A DNA stretch of 64,000 bases from an uncultured Draconibacterium sp. (GCF_963677155.1 NZ_OY781884.1:62001-126000); one strand, 5' to 3'. Positions 35,266 to 43,853 are shown, numbered from the stretch's first letter. The notes: generated by a model not told the origin, from the letters alone. A program made the numbers and translations.

Positions 35266-36048
35266 TTATTTGAATACGATTTTAAAAATCATTTCATAAA
35301 GTTCTCTTGCATCATTTGTGCTCCCTTGTGCCCCTCTTTCAAGAGCCATTCTTTTATGTTCTAAAGAATTGGATCCAGCATAAATGAAATATGGTATTGA
35401 ATTTCCTGAATCTCTAACTTTGTCAAGAAGTACATATCCTTCTTCTGCACCTTCTTTTCTACCCATATCTGAGATTATTGCAGAAAAATTATTTGACAAT
35501 AGTCTTTCTATTGCTTCGTTTGTTGATAATGCAATGCTTATTTCTATTCCTTGAGCTTCAAACGCCTTTCTTTCGTATACATTGTTTTCAGGTCTGTCGT
35601 CCACCCATAATATTCGAGGTCTATTGTTCAAATCTCTTTTATGTTTACTTAGGTCTATTTTTGATACAAGTTCAACTAATGAATTTAATTGTTGTGTTTT
35701 AATCTCATTAGAAATAGTATTATCAGTTTGTTTTGCGGATGCAATTGCTAATGAGGCAACTGAGTACATCTTCATTTTGAAGAAATTTTCCTCATTCTTG
35801 AAATCTGAAGGGCCGTATATTTTATCGTAATGTTTCGATACTAGCCATAAAAAACCAAAAAATACAAGTACAGGGAAGAGTACAATAAATAATACTAAGG
35901 GCGTCAAATGTTCTTTAAAATTATTTCCAAAACTTGCAGCAATAGTTGCAAAACCATAAACAAGAACAATAAATAGAGCAATAATACCTAATGGACTTTT
36001 GCTAAAACCTATTGCATTTTTAGCAAAACCTGTAATCTCTTTACTCAT
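35266..36048 (-). CDS. Membrane-anchored receiver-like protein
   Basis: 260 residues. Two membrane helices (about 19-40 and 49-70) are followed by a helical linker and a CheY-like domain (about 144-258) with acidic D150-D151 (ILWVDDRPE), candidate phosphoacceptor D194 (AIISDMGR) and YAG at 223-225. The conserved Lys after beta-5 is absent (GSTND), so signalling may be atypical. It lacks a kinase or output domain. It starts 11 bp after the AbiGi-like gene and is the last gene of a three-gene unit. A membrane-tethered receiver in such a unit suggests sensing or effector docking. Confidence 0.75.
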   Translation of the reverse strand: MSKEITGFAKNAIGFSKSPLGIIALFIVLVYGFATIAASFGNNFKEHLTPLVLFIVLFPVLVFFGFLWLVSKHYDKIYGPSDFKNEENFFKMKMYSVASLAIASAKQTDNTISNEIKTQQLNSLVELVSKIDLSKHKRDLNNRPRILWVDDRPENNVYERKAFEAQGIEISIALSTNEAIERLLSNNFSAIISDMGRKEGAEEGYVLLDKVRDSGNSIPYFIYAGSNSLEHKRMALERGAQGSTNDARELYEMIFKIVFK

Positions 36049-36059
36049 CTTTATATATA

Positions 36060-36836
36060 TTAAGTTATAATTTCAATGGTAATAAGGTTTGAAAATGTAT
36101 GCAGAAATGATTCAACTTTTTCATATAGTTTTTTTATAATATAATCATCAATCTCCTTATGTTTACAAATGATGATTTTTTTTATAAAATGGGAGAATGG
36201 TTTATTATAAAAGGAATTAATTACATAGAAATCTTCCTTTTTATAAACAATTACGTTTTCTGGTGTAAGACCATATATAATCCTCCATTCCCTTTGGTTA
36301 TAGTAATTAGATTTACACATCTTACTATCTGGCTTTGGGTGTGTAGGATAACAAATATTTGCGAGTAATCTTATTGCTCCTAAAACGTTTTCGATATCAA
36401 TATCATTAGAATAAAGAATTTTATTTTTTAAAATAAACTCTAATATTTCTTGTGTTTCAGCAATTCGATAAAGTAATGAAATTCCTTTATAATCTTCCTT
36501 CGTCTTGCTTTCTAACAAAGGCGAAGGCACGTAAAATACCGGAAAACCACCAAGTTGAGTTATAAAATCAATATTAAATTCTATTCCAATAAATCCGAAT
36601 TCTTTTGAATGACTTATAAGTTCTTCTCTATTAGAGATTGCAGTTAAACAAAATCGATATTGACTTATTGCCAACTTTCTTTCTCTACTTTTTCGATAAT
36701 AGTCTTTCCATGGAACATCAATAATTTCCTTTGTAAGAAATAGTCCATTGTTAATTATGCTTTTTAATTGTAAGAAGGCATTGTCAATGTCATCCGATTT
36801 CCGTGGAAAAAAATGATATAGTACTTCTTGTCTCAT
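36060..36836 (-). CDS. AbiGi/DUF2971-like protein (possible abortive-infection component)
   Basis: 258 residues. The N-terminal pattern YHFFPRKSDDIDNAFLQLKS, INNGLF, the middle block FGFIGIEFNIDF and PVFYVPSP, and the late YNQREWRIIYG fit the AbiGi antitoxin/DUF2971 superfamily found beside phage-defence toxins. No AbiGii-like nucleotidyltransferase is encoded next to it. Its start overlaps the stop of the 371-residue secreted protein by 4 bp (ATGA), so the two are co-translated. The family assignment rests on motif resemblance only. Confidence 0.6.
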   Translation of the reverse strand: MRQEVLYHFFPRKSDDIDNAFLQLKSIINNGLFLTKEIIDVPWKDYYRKSRERKLAISQYRFCLTAISNREELISHSKEFGFIGIEFNIDFITQLGGFPVFYVPSPLLESKTKEDYKGISLLYRIAETQEILEFILKNKILYSNDIDIENVLGAIRLLANICYPTHPKPDSKMCKSNYYNQREWRIIYGLTPENVIVYKKEDFYVINSFYNKPFSHFIKKIIICKHKEIDDYIIKKLYEKVESFLHTFSNLITIEIIT

Positions 36837-37948
36837 TTTTTTATAATTCTGGGGGTATTGCCAGCTATTCTTTGTAAATCGACTACTTCCTTAACTAGCT
36901 TGCTCCATAATTCAGGATAGTCCTTTTTAAAGATTCTGAAGAAAGCAGATAATCGACTAAAATCTGTGACGTATTTAAAAATCTCTGGACGCATACTGGT
37001 TATTATTTCTTTATGTTCAAAGAATACATCATTATACAATTCATTAGGATATCCAAGGGTTAAAAATGTAAAATTAGGCTCTCCTTCAATTTCTAAAGTA
37101 TTGGTTTCACAATTAATACTATAGATATATTCTGTGAATTCATCGTTATATGTCCAATTCCCAATTGAATAAATAGCATTAATTTGGCTTAATAGATAAT
37201 CTTTAGCTAATAGATGGGAGAGTGTATCATTACTATACAATAAATCATTAAACAAATAGGCAATAGCAAAATTCTTTATATATTCATTTTGTAATGAATC
37301 TATTCCTGTTAATTCATTCTCTTGTAAAAGAGAATCGTTTATCCAATAGTTATCAAAATGATTTGCTTGAGTTATTATCTGTAGTGTATCCATTATTTGT
37401 TGATAAAAAACTTTATCCTCATAGCAAGCCGTATCCGAATAATAATCTACATCAGTTTGAAGTAAATCGACAAGTAGTAAATATTCTCCAGTTTTTGTAC
37501 CAATCAAATCTTCATTCATTTCAACATAAAAATAATCATCTATTGGATAATCTTGCATATCAGTGTAGCTATCTCTTATGGAATCAGGCTTGTCAAGTAA
37601 ATTAATATCACGAATGATATTTTCCTCATTGTTTACAAAGTGGATAGCATCAAGTATTAACCCTGTTGAATTTGAATACTTTACATTACAAGATGATGTC
37701 TTGAAATATAAAATAGCATCATCACTTGAGTTATTAGCAAATGATATATCATAAAATATTATTGAAGAGTCAGGAATTGAAGCTTTTGCTTCACCTTTAA
37801 GAATAACACCTCCTCCCGCGAAAGCATATCCCGGTGTTGAGATAATTGCTTTTGAGGCAAAAGCAAATCCCCCTGCTGCACTTTTAAATTGCGAGTATCC
37901 AATGAAGGAGATCAGAAGGTAAATAATTGTAAATGCTTTAGTTTTCAT
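36833..37948 (-). CDS. Unrecognised secreted protein, first gene of the three-gene unit
   Basis: 371 residues with an N-terminal signal peptide (MKTKAFTIIYLLISFIGYSQ). The rest is rich in Asp, Asn, Tyr and Ser with alternating strands and helices, ending in a helical region (FRIFKKDYPELWSKLVKEVVDL). Residues 20-55 are Gly/Ala-rich (SAAGGFAFASKAIISTPGYA), possibly a membrane-active or low-complexity segment. I do not recognise the family. Export of the first product while the other two act inside or at the inner membrane is unusual for a defence unit. Confidence 0.7.
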   Translation of the reverse strand: MKTKAFTIIYLLISFIGYSQFKSAAGGFAFASKAIISTPGYAFAGGGVILKGEAKASIPDSSIIFYDISFANNSSDDAILYFKTSSCNVKYSNSTGLILDAIHFVNNEENIIRDINLLDKPDSIRDSYTDMQDYPIDDYFYVEMNEDLIGTKTGEYLLLVDLLQTDVDYYSDTACYEDKVFYQQIMDTLQIITQANHFDNYWINDSLLQENELTGIDSLQNEYIKNFAIAYLFNDLLYSNDTLSHLLAKDYLLSQINAIYSIGNWTYNDEFTEYIYSINCETNTLEIEGEPNFTFLTLGYPNELYNDVFFEHKEIITSMRPEIFKYVTDFSRLSAFFRIFKKDYPELWSKLVKEVVDLQRIAGNTPRIIKK

Positions 37949-37990
37949 ATCATGTTTTTTTGAAGTTAGTACATCGTCACATTAAATCAC

Positions 37991-38122
37991 AGCCAACGGT
38001 TGGTACATGTTGTCGGGGCGGATTTCGAAGAGCGTTCCTGTCCGAAGGACACGGAACTGCGAAACGAGAATCCGCAGTTGGCGGACCACCAAACCTGGCC
38101 TGCAATATGTACTGTGTTACCA
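37991..38122 (-). repeat. attC-like site, family I, minus orientation
   Basis: On the minus strand it runs from TGGTAAC (38122) to GTTGGCT (37997-37991). It is nearly the reverse complement of the sites at 17740 and 24705, including the central GTCCTTCGGAC hairpin. Confidence 0.8.
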
Positions 38123-38130
38123 CACGTTTT

Positions 38131-38760
38131 TTATCTTAATTTAATCATTTTAATTCCTCCATAAGTATAGCTACCAAGATCCAAACTGTTTGTGAAATTT
38201 TTAAAATGCAAACTTGGATTAATCATCGAATCAATGGTTGTTATTATTGCTCGAACATCTTTTCCTTCTTTAATTGAATCGTTTTGGTAGTAGTCGCTCA
38301 TCGGCTCCCAATACGAATAAATTCTATTTGAGTCAATAAGATGAATCTCAAAAATATAAGTTGTACCATCAAGTCCTGAAGCATATCCATCAACGTCTTC
38401 GCAATCTGGTAAATTCTCAATATTTGATTTATTTAAGTCATCAAATAGTGTCTTAACTGTCGATGAAGGAATTACAAGTGCGTCTTTTATTGTTTTATTT
38501 TTTTCAGTCTTTCGGTACGTTTTAGTGACAAAATTTACCAATTGTCCAGAATAAGCCGTATCATTTTTAATTAATTCAATGACTTGATAAGATTTCCAAA
38601 TCCTATATACTTTTTCAAAGTTATCATTTTCAAAACTGTCAAGATTAAGTTTTTCAATGTCCGTATTTACATATTTTGACCAAAACGTTTCGTCTTGAGC
38701 ATGTCCATTTATCGAACAAATAGTCAATAGAATAAATATTGTTACGGTTAGGTTTCTCAT
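38131..38760 (-). CDS. Unrecognised secreted protein (single-gene cassette)
   Basis: 209 residues with a signal peptide (MRNLTVTIFILLTICSINGHAQ). The mature part is acidic and mixed alpha/beta; DGTTYIFEIHLIDSNRIYSY suggests a beta-sheet core. No family was recognised. It is bounded by attC-like sites on both sides (37991 and 38777), so it is a self-contained cassette. Confidence 0.7.
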   Translation of the reverse strand: MRNLTVTIFILLTICSINGHAQDETFWSKYVNTDIEKLNLDSFENDNFEKVYRIWKSYQVIELIKNDTAYSGQLVNFVTKTYRKTEKNKTIKDALVIPSSTVKTLFDDLNKSNIENLPDCEDVDGYASGLDGTTYIFEIHLIDSNRIYSYWEPMSDYYQNDSIKEGKDVRAIITTIDSMINPSLHFKNFTNSLDLGSYTYGGIKMIKLR

Positions 38761-38776
38761 CTCAGTTTAAAATGTG

Positions 38777-38909
38777 TGGTAACGGTCACTTGTATGTGGT
38801 CGGGCGGGATTTCGAAGAGAAATCCTGTCAGACCCGCAGGAGGTGGCAACACTGGTTTGACTTGTCAAACCGAGAAGAACCCCGCCTGCCATATTACAAA
38901 TTGTTAGCT
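38777..38909 (-). repeat. attC-like site, family I, minus orientation
   Basis: Minus-strand AGCTAAC (38909) to GTTACCA (38783-38777). The arms TTTGTAATATGGCAGGCGGGG and AATCCCGCCCGACCACATACAA pair with bulges. The centre contains GGTTTGACAAGTCAAACC, a perfect inner stem not shared with other sites. Confidence 0.72.
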
Positions 38910-38961
38910 GCTGTTTTTTATAAAATTCATTTGTAAGCATATATCACTAATTTGTCGTTGT

Positions 38962-39369
38962 CTATGTGTGTTTCAAATTTCCTACTTGTCTAACAATATC
39001 TAATATTTTTTCTATGTCTTGTTGGTATTTGAACGGCTCTAAGTTTTGTGTCCGCATTTGTCGTCTATGTGTCCAAGTTTTGAGAAAAACTAATTGTTCA
39101 ATTTCTTTAAATTGAAATGGACCACCAATAAATACATCTTTAATTCCATTGTCGTTGAATATGTCAGAATACATATTTGGGTTAGGGATATGAATCTCTT
39201 GTAAGTTGTCATCCCAAATGCTTTTTACAAAACACTTATTTATTATATCTGCGTGTTGTGATAGCTTCTTAAATAACTTTGCCCATTTGGAATTACTCAT
39301 GAACTTGCCAGTGTAAAGTTCAAGTCGATGTTCTAACTTTTTGAGATATTTTTCTTTGTCAATAGTCAT
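38962..39369 (-). CDS. Unrecognised cytoplasmic protein (single-gene cassette)
   Basis: 135 residues, no signal peptide or membrane segment. There are clusters of basic residues (KEKYLKKLEHRLELYTGKF, TWTHRRQMRTQ) and a motif region IGGPFQFKEIEQLVF. No family was recognised. The start is preceded directly by the end of the family II element at 39391 and the stop is followed by the site at 38777. Confidence 0.65.
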   Translation of the reverse strand: MTIDKEKYLKKLEHRLELYTGKFMSNSKWAKLFKKLSQHADIINKCFVKSIWDDNLQEIHIPNPNMYSDIFNDNGIKDVFIGGPFQFKEIEQLVFLKTWTHRRQMRTQNLEPFKYQQDIEKILDIVRQVGNLKHT

Positions 39370-39390
39370 GTTGTATCGTCTTAAAATAGC

Positions 39391-39610
39391 AGCTAACTGG
39401 TAAGCATCATCATTGTTGTTATATCGCTTGTAACACCTGGAAAAGTGTTCTTATCCGCCACAAATGGAGGTATAACAACCATATTATGCTTAAGATTTTT
39501 ATTTCAGGGCCCACAATCAACAGCTACGGGTTTAATTTGAGTTTCAAAGGTAACAAGGTAATAAAAAAAGACGACATTTCAAATTGATAATCAAACTCTT
39601 GTGGATAGTC
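39391..39610 (-). repeat. Family II element (long form), minus orientation
   Basis: The reverse complement aligns with 27552-27783 over its whole length: TATCCACAAGAG, TTACCTTGTTACCTTTGAAA, CTGTTGATTG, CTTAAGCATAATATGGTTGTT, then ATGATGCTTACCAGTTAGCT at the end. TACCTTTG inside it fits the TAnnTTTG promoter motif, so this copy could drive the minus-strand array. It is the outermost clear element of that array, between it and the UpxY-like gene. Confidence 0.65.
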
Positions 39611-39700
39611 AGCAAAAATATAAAAAAGCGATGATTCAAATAGGAAATACCAATCGTTAGAATAGCTATAGATATTATTATTGAGTAACGATTCTTTATT

Positions 39701-40132
39701 TTAAGCTAATAGGAGTATCCGGTCAAAAATCTTAGCAGTTTCCAGGGTAACTGCATTTCTTAATCCCAACATCTTTTGAATCCCTTCTACTTCTTTCCTC
39801 GATAATGTACCCGGCTTGCCCGCGAAGGAAACATAGTTTACCACCTGCGGAAAACTACGAATAGCATACAACTCATGCGGATAGGTATAAACAAACATGT
39901 AATTCGGGAAAAGCGGAAGCTTTATCTTCTTCCGTTGCCTGTTCTTCCAGGTTTTGATTCGTTGAATTACCGGACAGAACACCTCGTAACCAAGACTTTT
40001 AAGGGTTAGGTATACAATTCTTTCCGTTCGCGGCCGAAGATAAAAGATATACCAGTGTCTTCTTTTAGAATAGCGCCTACCTTCCGGGAATACAAGGTTC
40101 TGCCCGCCCTTATTTATGATAATCTCTGACAT
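39701..40132 (-). CDS. UpxY/NusG-like transcription antiterminator, short form
   Basis: 143 residues. The NusG N-terminal domain is clear (HWYIFYLRPRTERIVYLTLK, GYEVFCPVI, LPLFPNYMFVYTY, VVNYVSFAGKPGTLS). The chain ends at FDRILLLA, where UpxY proteins usually continue into a KOW domain, so it is probably truncated. These proteins promote read-through of long operons, usually for surface polysaccharides. Here the transcription direction leads into the minus-strand cassette array rather than a polysaccharide operon. Whether it acts on the array is unknown. Confidence 0.8.
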   Translation of the reverse strand: MSEIIINKGGQNLVFPEGRRYSKRRHWYIFYLRPRTERIVYLTLKSLGYEVFCPVIQRIKTWKNRQRKKIKLPLFPNYMFVYTYPHELYAIRSFPQVVNYVSFAGKPGTLSRKEVEGIQKMLGLRNAVTLETAKIFDRILLLA

Positions 40133-40443
40133 AGGAAAGATGTTAACCTGTCAATCTTTGTACTATTTCATTCATCTTCCGCTACAACGAATGAGGTGAT
40201 AACGGGGAATAATTCATATTAACAGTAGCCCCGGATCGTCCAAAGTGTTCTTTTATTATTGTTTTCACCGGGATCCGGTTGCTGAATTTCCTTTTGTTTT
40301 TACTTTTTCTGAAACACCAAAAATTCACCAGCTTACTGGAAAAGAAGTAATATGATCCACTGTTTTTCATTACTTCTTTATTACTGAAAAACATGCCAAA
40401 GGCACGTTACTTAGCACGAATTAGTCGTTCTTAGCAATAGAAA
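40133..40443. other. Intergenic region between the UpxY-like and TetR genes
   Basis: The divergent genes are separated by 465 bp. The UpxY side is probably a long leader. A 70-codon minus-strand frame at 40182-40394 has no family features and is left out. The TetR side holds the operator at 40444. Confidence 0.4.
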
Positions 40444-40465
40444 ACATACCATACATTAGGTATGT
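40444..40465. promoter_or_regulatory. TetR-type operator upstream of the TetR gene
   Basis: ACATACC (40444-40450) and GGTATGT (40459-40465) are perfect inverted half-sites with an 8-bp centre. The same half-sites recur at 41207-41237 before the KAS III gene. Confidence 0.65.
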
Positions 40466-40597
40466 AAATATATAAAAAAATGTAAAAAACAAAATCATTG
40501 AATAAAAAATCGGTTGTATCTGAAATTATAAAAAAGGCTTTTGTACCAGATAAATAAGGTTTTTATGTAAGTTTGTATTCAATAGACTTATTCTACT

Positions 40598-41191
40598 ATG
40601 ACAACCAGGGAGCAAATCACAGAAGAAGCATTTAAACTGTTTTTGAACAACAACTTTGAAAAAGTAAGTATTTCTGCTATCGAAAACGCCACCGGGAAAA
40701 CCAGGGGGGCTATTTTCTATTTTTTCAAAAACAAAGAAGAAATATTTATAGAGGTAATAAACACCTATATGATAGAGATCCAGGATCCCTTTCAGAAGTT
40801 TACGTTCGATAAAAACATGTCGCTAAATCAGTTTATAAACAGGTATGTCAATGGCATAAATACAACAATGTCAAAAATGTTATCCCTATCAGTAGTCAAT
40901 ATCTACAAGCAGTATTTTTCGTTGTATCTGCAGGCTTCACGAATCTATCCCAACTTTTCTGCAATAATGACACAGAATTCTATAAAAGAGACAGACCTAT
41001 GGGAAAAAGTAATTAAAAGAGCTATAGAAACGAAGGAAATAAAGAAAGTAAATACCAGGCATTATGCGACACTGTTTCGCAGTTGTTTCCTGGGGCTGGC
41101 TTTCGACAGATGCCTCTCATACGGCATAAATACAGAGGAATTAAGTGCCATATATCAAACCATCTATAGTCAGTTAGTAATAAAATCCTGA
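40598..41191 (+). CDS. TetR-family transcriptional regulator
   Basis: 197 residues. N-terminal TetR HTH (about 4-50: EQITEEAFKLFLNNNFEKVSISAIENATGKTRGAIFYFFKNKEEIF) with an all-helical ligand-binding C-terminal domain. It is followed by the KAS III-like gene in the same direction. Inverted GGTATGT/ACATACC half-sites precede both genes, so it probably represses itself and the synthase. The ligand may be an acyl or aromatic compound. Confidence 0.92.
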   Translation: MTTREQITEEAFKLFLNNNFEKVSISAIENATGKTRGAIFYFFKNKEEIFIEVINTYMIEIQDPFQKFTFDKNMSLNQFINRYVNGINTTMSKMLSLSVVNIYKQYFSLYLQASRIYPNFSAIMTQNSIKETDLWEKVIKRAIETKEIKKVNTRHYATLFRSCFLGLAFDRCLSYGINTEELSAIYQTIYSQLVIKS

Positions 41192-41206
41192 CCATTTCAT
41201 AGCAAT

Positions 41207-41237
41207 GGTATGTGAAAAATGTATACATTTACATACC
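41207..41237. promoter_or_regulatory. TetR-type operator in front of the KAS III-like gene
   Basis: GGTATGT (41207-41213) and ACATACC (41231-41237) flank the perfect palindrome AAATGTATACATTT. The element lies 20 bp before the ATG at 41258 and shares half-sites with 40444. Confidence 0.65.
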
Positions 41238-41257
41238 AAACAGTATAATTATCCGCT

Positions 41258-42396
41258 ATGAATACATCCGTTTACATCACCGCTACCGGTAAATTCTTAC
41301 CCAATTCCCCAATTAAAAACGAAGATATGGAACAATATCTTGGTTTAATCAATTCAAAGCCATCAAGAGTAAGGCGCATCGTTTTAAAACAAAACGGTAT
41401 TAAGTCCAGGTATTATGCTCTGGACAAAAATCAAAAGATTACGCACACCAATGCAGAGCTGGCATTCCGTTCAATACAAAAGCTATTTCCTGATGAGAGA
41501 ATTCCGGAAGATATTGATGTATTGGCATGTGCAACAGGCAATCCTGACCAGTTATTACCATCACATGCATCGATGGTTCATGGTTTAATGAAAAACAGGC
41601 CAATGGAACTGTATTCCGCTTCGGGAGTATGCCTTACTTGCCTGCAGGCTTTTAAAACAGCTTATCTTTCTGTTTTGTCCGGGGTTTCATCAAAAGCCAT
41701 CTGTTCTACTTCAGAGTTGGCTTCTCCTACCTTGTTGTCAAAAAATTATGAAGAAGAGTATGAACATTGTTCGCAGGTGGGCAAAGATCCATACATGGCT
41801 TTTGAAAAGGATTTTCTGCGCTTTATGCTTAGTGATGGTGCCAGCTCGGTATTGCTTTCTGATAAAAAGAGCAGGAATGGAATTTCGTTCAAAGTGGAAT
41901 GGGTTGAAATGACATCCTATGCCAACGAACTGCCTACTTGCATGTTTATGGGCGCTGAACTTCGTGAAGATGGAGAATTAAAAAGCTGGAAAGAATTTGA
42001 CAGTCAGGAGTTAATCAATAGGTCTGTTTTGACAGTTAAGCAAAACATCCGGTTACTTAAACCCAATATTATTCGTTACTGGGTTGACCACCTGGAATAT
42101 TGTCTGGAAAAATATGATCTTAATCCAGCGGATGTGGATCATGTGATCCCTCATGTTTCATCCATGTTCTTTTACGGAAAACTTGCTGAAGGAATTGAAG
42201 AAAAAGGTTTGGACCTGGGAACGAACAAGTGGTTCACCAATCTTACTGAAATTGGAAACATCGCTTCTGCTTCCATTTTGCGGCATTGGATGATTTGATG
42301 AACTCTGGGAAACTGAAAGCTAATGACAAAATTTTACTACTTGTGCCTGAAAGTGGACGGTTTTCTTATGGAACGGTTTTGTTGACCGTAGAATAG
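41258..42396 (+). pseudogene. Beta-ketoacyl-ACP synthase III-like (FabH/thiolase fold), frameshifted near the 3' end
   Basis: The first frame encodes 346 residues. The catalytic triad positions are Cys125 in SASGVCLTC, His in VIPHVSSMF (about 303) and Asn in EIGNIASAS (about 338). The frame ends at TGA 42296, but a second frame from about 42283 continues ALDDLMNSGKLKANDKILLL and VPESGRFSYGTVLLTVE to TAG 42396, the expected thiolase C-terminus. One missing base near 42281 explains this. The enzyme would condense an acyl-CoA with malonyl-ACP or a similar donor. Neighbouring TetR regulation suggests an accessory lipid or signal pathway. A sequencing error is possible. Confidence 0.8.
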
Positions 42397-42549
42397 TTCT
42401 AAGAATGAAAGACGACCAATATTTAAAATGGAAGCACAAATATATATTGTGCAATTGAGTAAAAACATTAAATAATTTTATTCATAGCTATTTTCAATAT
42501 TTTTTGAAGACATACAGATTGTAGAAAAAGCGTCACGCGGGAATTTTTA

Positions 42550-42680
42550 TCACAATCGCAGCCCCATAAGGCCTCGGATTCCCAGGTGATTGTTCGTCCG
42601 CAGGACAAAGACAATCAATCATGCAGGAATCCGAAGCAACAATCTGCACCGAAAACGCAATGCAATTTACCAAACAACAC
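42550..42680 (-). repeat. Degenerate attC-like site downstream of the GH43-like gene
   Basis: Read on the minus strand, GGTAAATTGCATTGCG, TTCGGTGCAGATTGTTGC, TCGGATTCCTGCATGATTG and GTCCTGCGGAC follow the site at 13298 closely. The last third (terminal GTT core) is lost. It is therefore a half-site remnant. Confidence 0.6.
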
Positions 42681-42683
42681 GTT

Positions 42684-43829
42684 TTATTCTTTAAAAACAC
42701 TTAAATCCCATTTGTCCATCCATTTCAATTCAATCTTGTCATTTACAAAATGGATAGGTAACCAGATATATCTACCGTCTATAGGATTCTCAGGAGTCCA
42801 TCGGTCAGCCATAAAAATGAACGCATCATTTTTCCCCTGGACAGGAAGGATATAGGTGCTTTGCGAATTAAAGGTGGTTGAAGAATCTGGACCTATACAT
42901 GGATTTCCAAGTTCTGTCCATGGACCAAATATGTCATCAGCACTGGCTGACCGGGCTGCATTTGGAGCCCATCCTGTACAGTCAGAGGCAATGAGGTAAT
43001 ATTTCCCACTACTGGTCTTTAGAATAGTTGGAGCTTCCATGTATCTGTTGCTAAAAAATCGGGCATATCTGCCAGAATGAGAAAGGTAGTCATCACTTAG
43101 TTCGGCGATATGCAAAGTACTGTTCTCTTCAGAAGAATATAGGTGGTATGCTTTTCCATCATCATCTACGAATAAATTCATATCTCGCGCCATTTGTCCA
43201 TTCTTAAAATCTCGTCCCAAAATATTTAATGAATCTACGTGAGCAGGAAGACAACCTTTTCCTCCACAATATTTGCTTTTAACAGTATTCGATACAGGAA
43301 GTTTATGAAATTCCTGAACGTTAACAGGCCAAGTGCCTTTGTTGGGTCTTACTGACTCAATGAAAATAAAAGGTCCTGTTGGATTATCAGCTACTGCCAC
43401 ACCAGATCTTGCTGAAGCATATCCCTGTGATTTTAGTTCCAGGTGAAACCACATGACGAACTTTTTTGTTTTTTCATTATAAATCACCTTAGGCCTTTCG
43501 AGAATGCAACCCTTTGAAATGTCAGAGTTGGAATCTATACTATCTACTGGCAAAGCGATTCCTTCATCCTTCCAGTTATATAAATCTTTAGATGAATAGA
43601 CATGAACTCCTACTTGTGCCGTATTTCCTATTTCCCCTTCAACCTTATGTTCCCCATACCAATAGTATGTTTGATTAAAAAACAGGATGCCTCCTCCATG
43701 AGCATTTATATGAACATCATTATTGTCTTTCCATTCTTGTCCTGGATTGAATGCGTTATAACTTGTTTTAGGGGTATTACAAGAAAACAAAAGAATCAAC
43801 CCCAAAGTAAAAATTGTTATTCGTTTCAT
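42684..43829 (-). CDS. GH43-like glycoside hydrolase lipoprotein
   Basis: 381 residues. Lipoprotein signal ending LLFSCNTP (Cys17). A five-bladed beta-propeller pattern: AHGGGILFFNQTYYWYGEHK, GCILERPKVIYNEKTKKFVM, ARDMNLFVDDDGKAYHLYSS, and MEAPTILKTSSGKYYLIASDCTGW with a probable catalytic Glu in MEAPT. This resembles GH43 subfamilies acting on galactans. It lies between two attC-like remnants (42550 and 43854), so it may have entered as a cassette and joined the utilisation locus. Its GC content is lower than that of GH3, GH29 and GH95 to the right. Confidence 0.85.
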   Translation of the reverse strand: MKRITIFTLGLILLFSCNTPKTSYNAFNPGQEWKDNNDVHINAHGGGILFFNQTYYWYGEHKVEGEIGNTAQVGVHVYSSKDLYNWKDEGIALPVDSIDSNSDISKGCILERPKVIYNEKTKKFVMWFHLELKSQGYASARSGVAVADNPTGPFIFIESVRPNKGTWPVNVQEFHKLPVSNTVKSKYCGGKGCLPAHVDSLNILGRDFKNGQMARDMNLFVDDDGKAYHLYSSEENSTLHIAELSDDYLSHSGRYARFFSNRYMEAPTILKTSSGKYYLIASDCTGWAPNAARSASADDIFGPWTELGNPCIGPDSSTTFNSQSTYILPVQGKNDAFIFMADRWTPENPIDGRYIWLPIHFVNDKIELKWMDKWDLSVFKE

Positions 43830-43853
43830 CTATAATATAATTTTTCAAGGTGC

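Noticed and set aside
10452..39610. CRISPR array as an explanation of the repeated sequences
   Set aside because: The repeats are 90-190 bp, palindromic, variable in sequence and separated by whole genes, with no short unique spacers and no cas genes.
10452..39610. Integron integrase or another tyrosine recombinase in the window
   Set aside because: I found no protein with the R-H-R-Y recombinase pattern; the only recombinases are the IS3 and IS481-like DDE transposases.
40182..40394. 70-codon minus-strand frame upstream of the UpxY-like gene
   Set aside because: No family resemblance; the region is better read as a leader.
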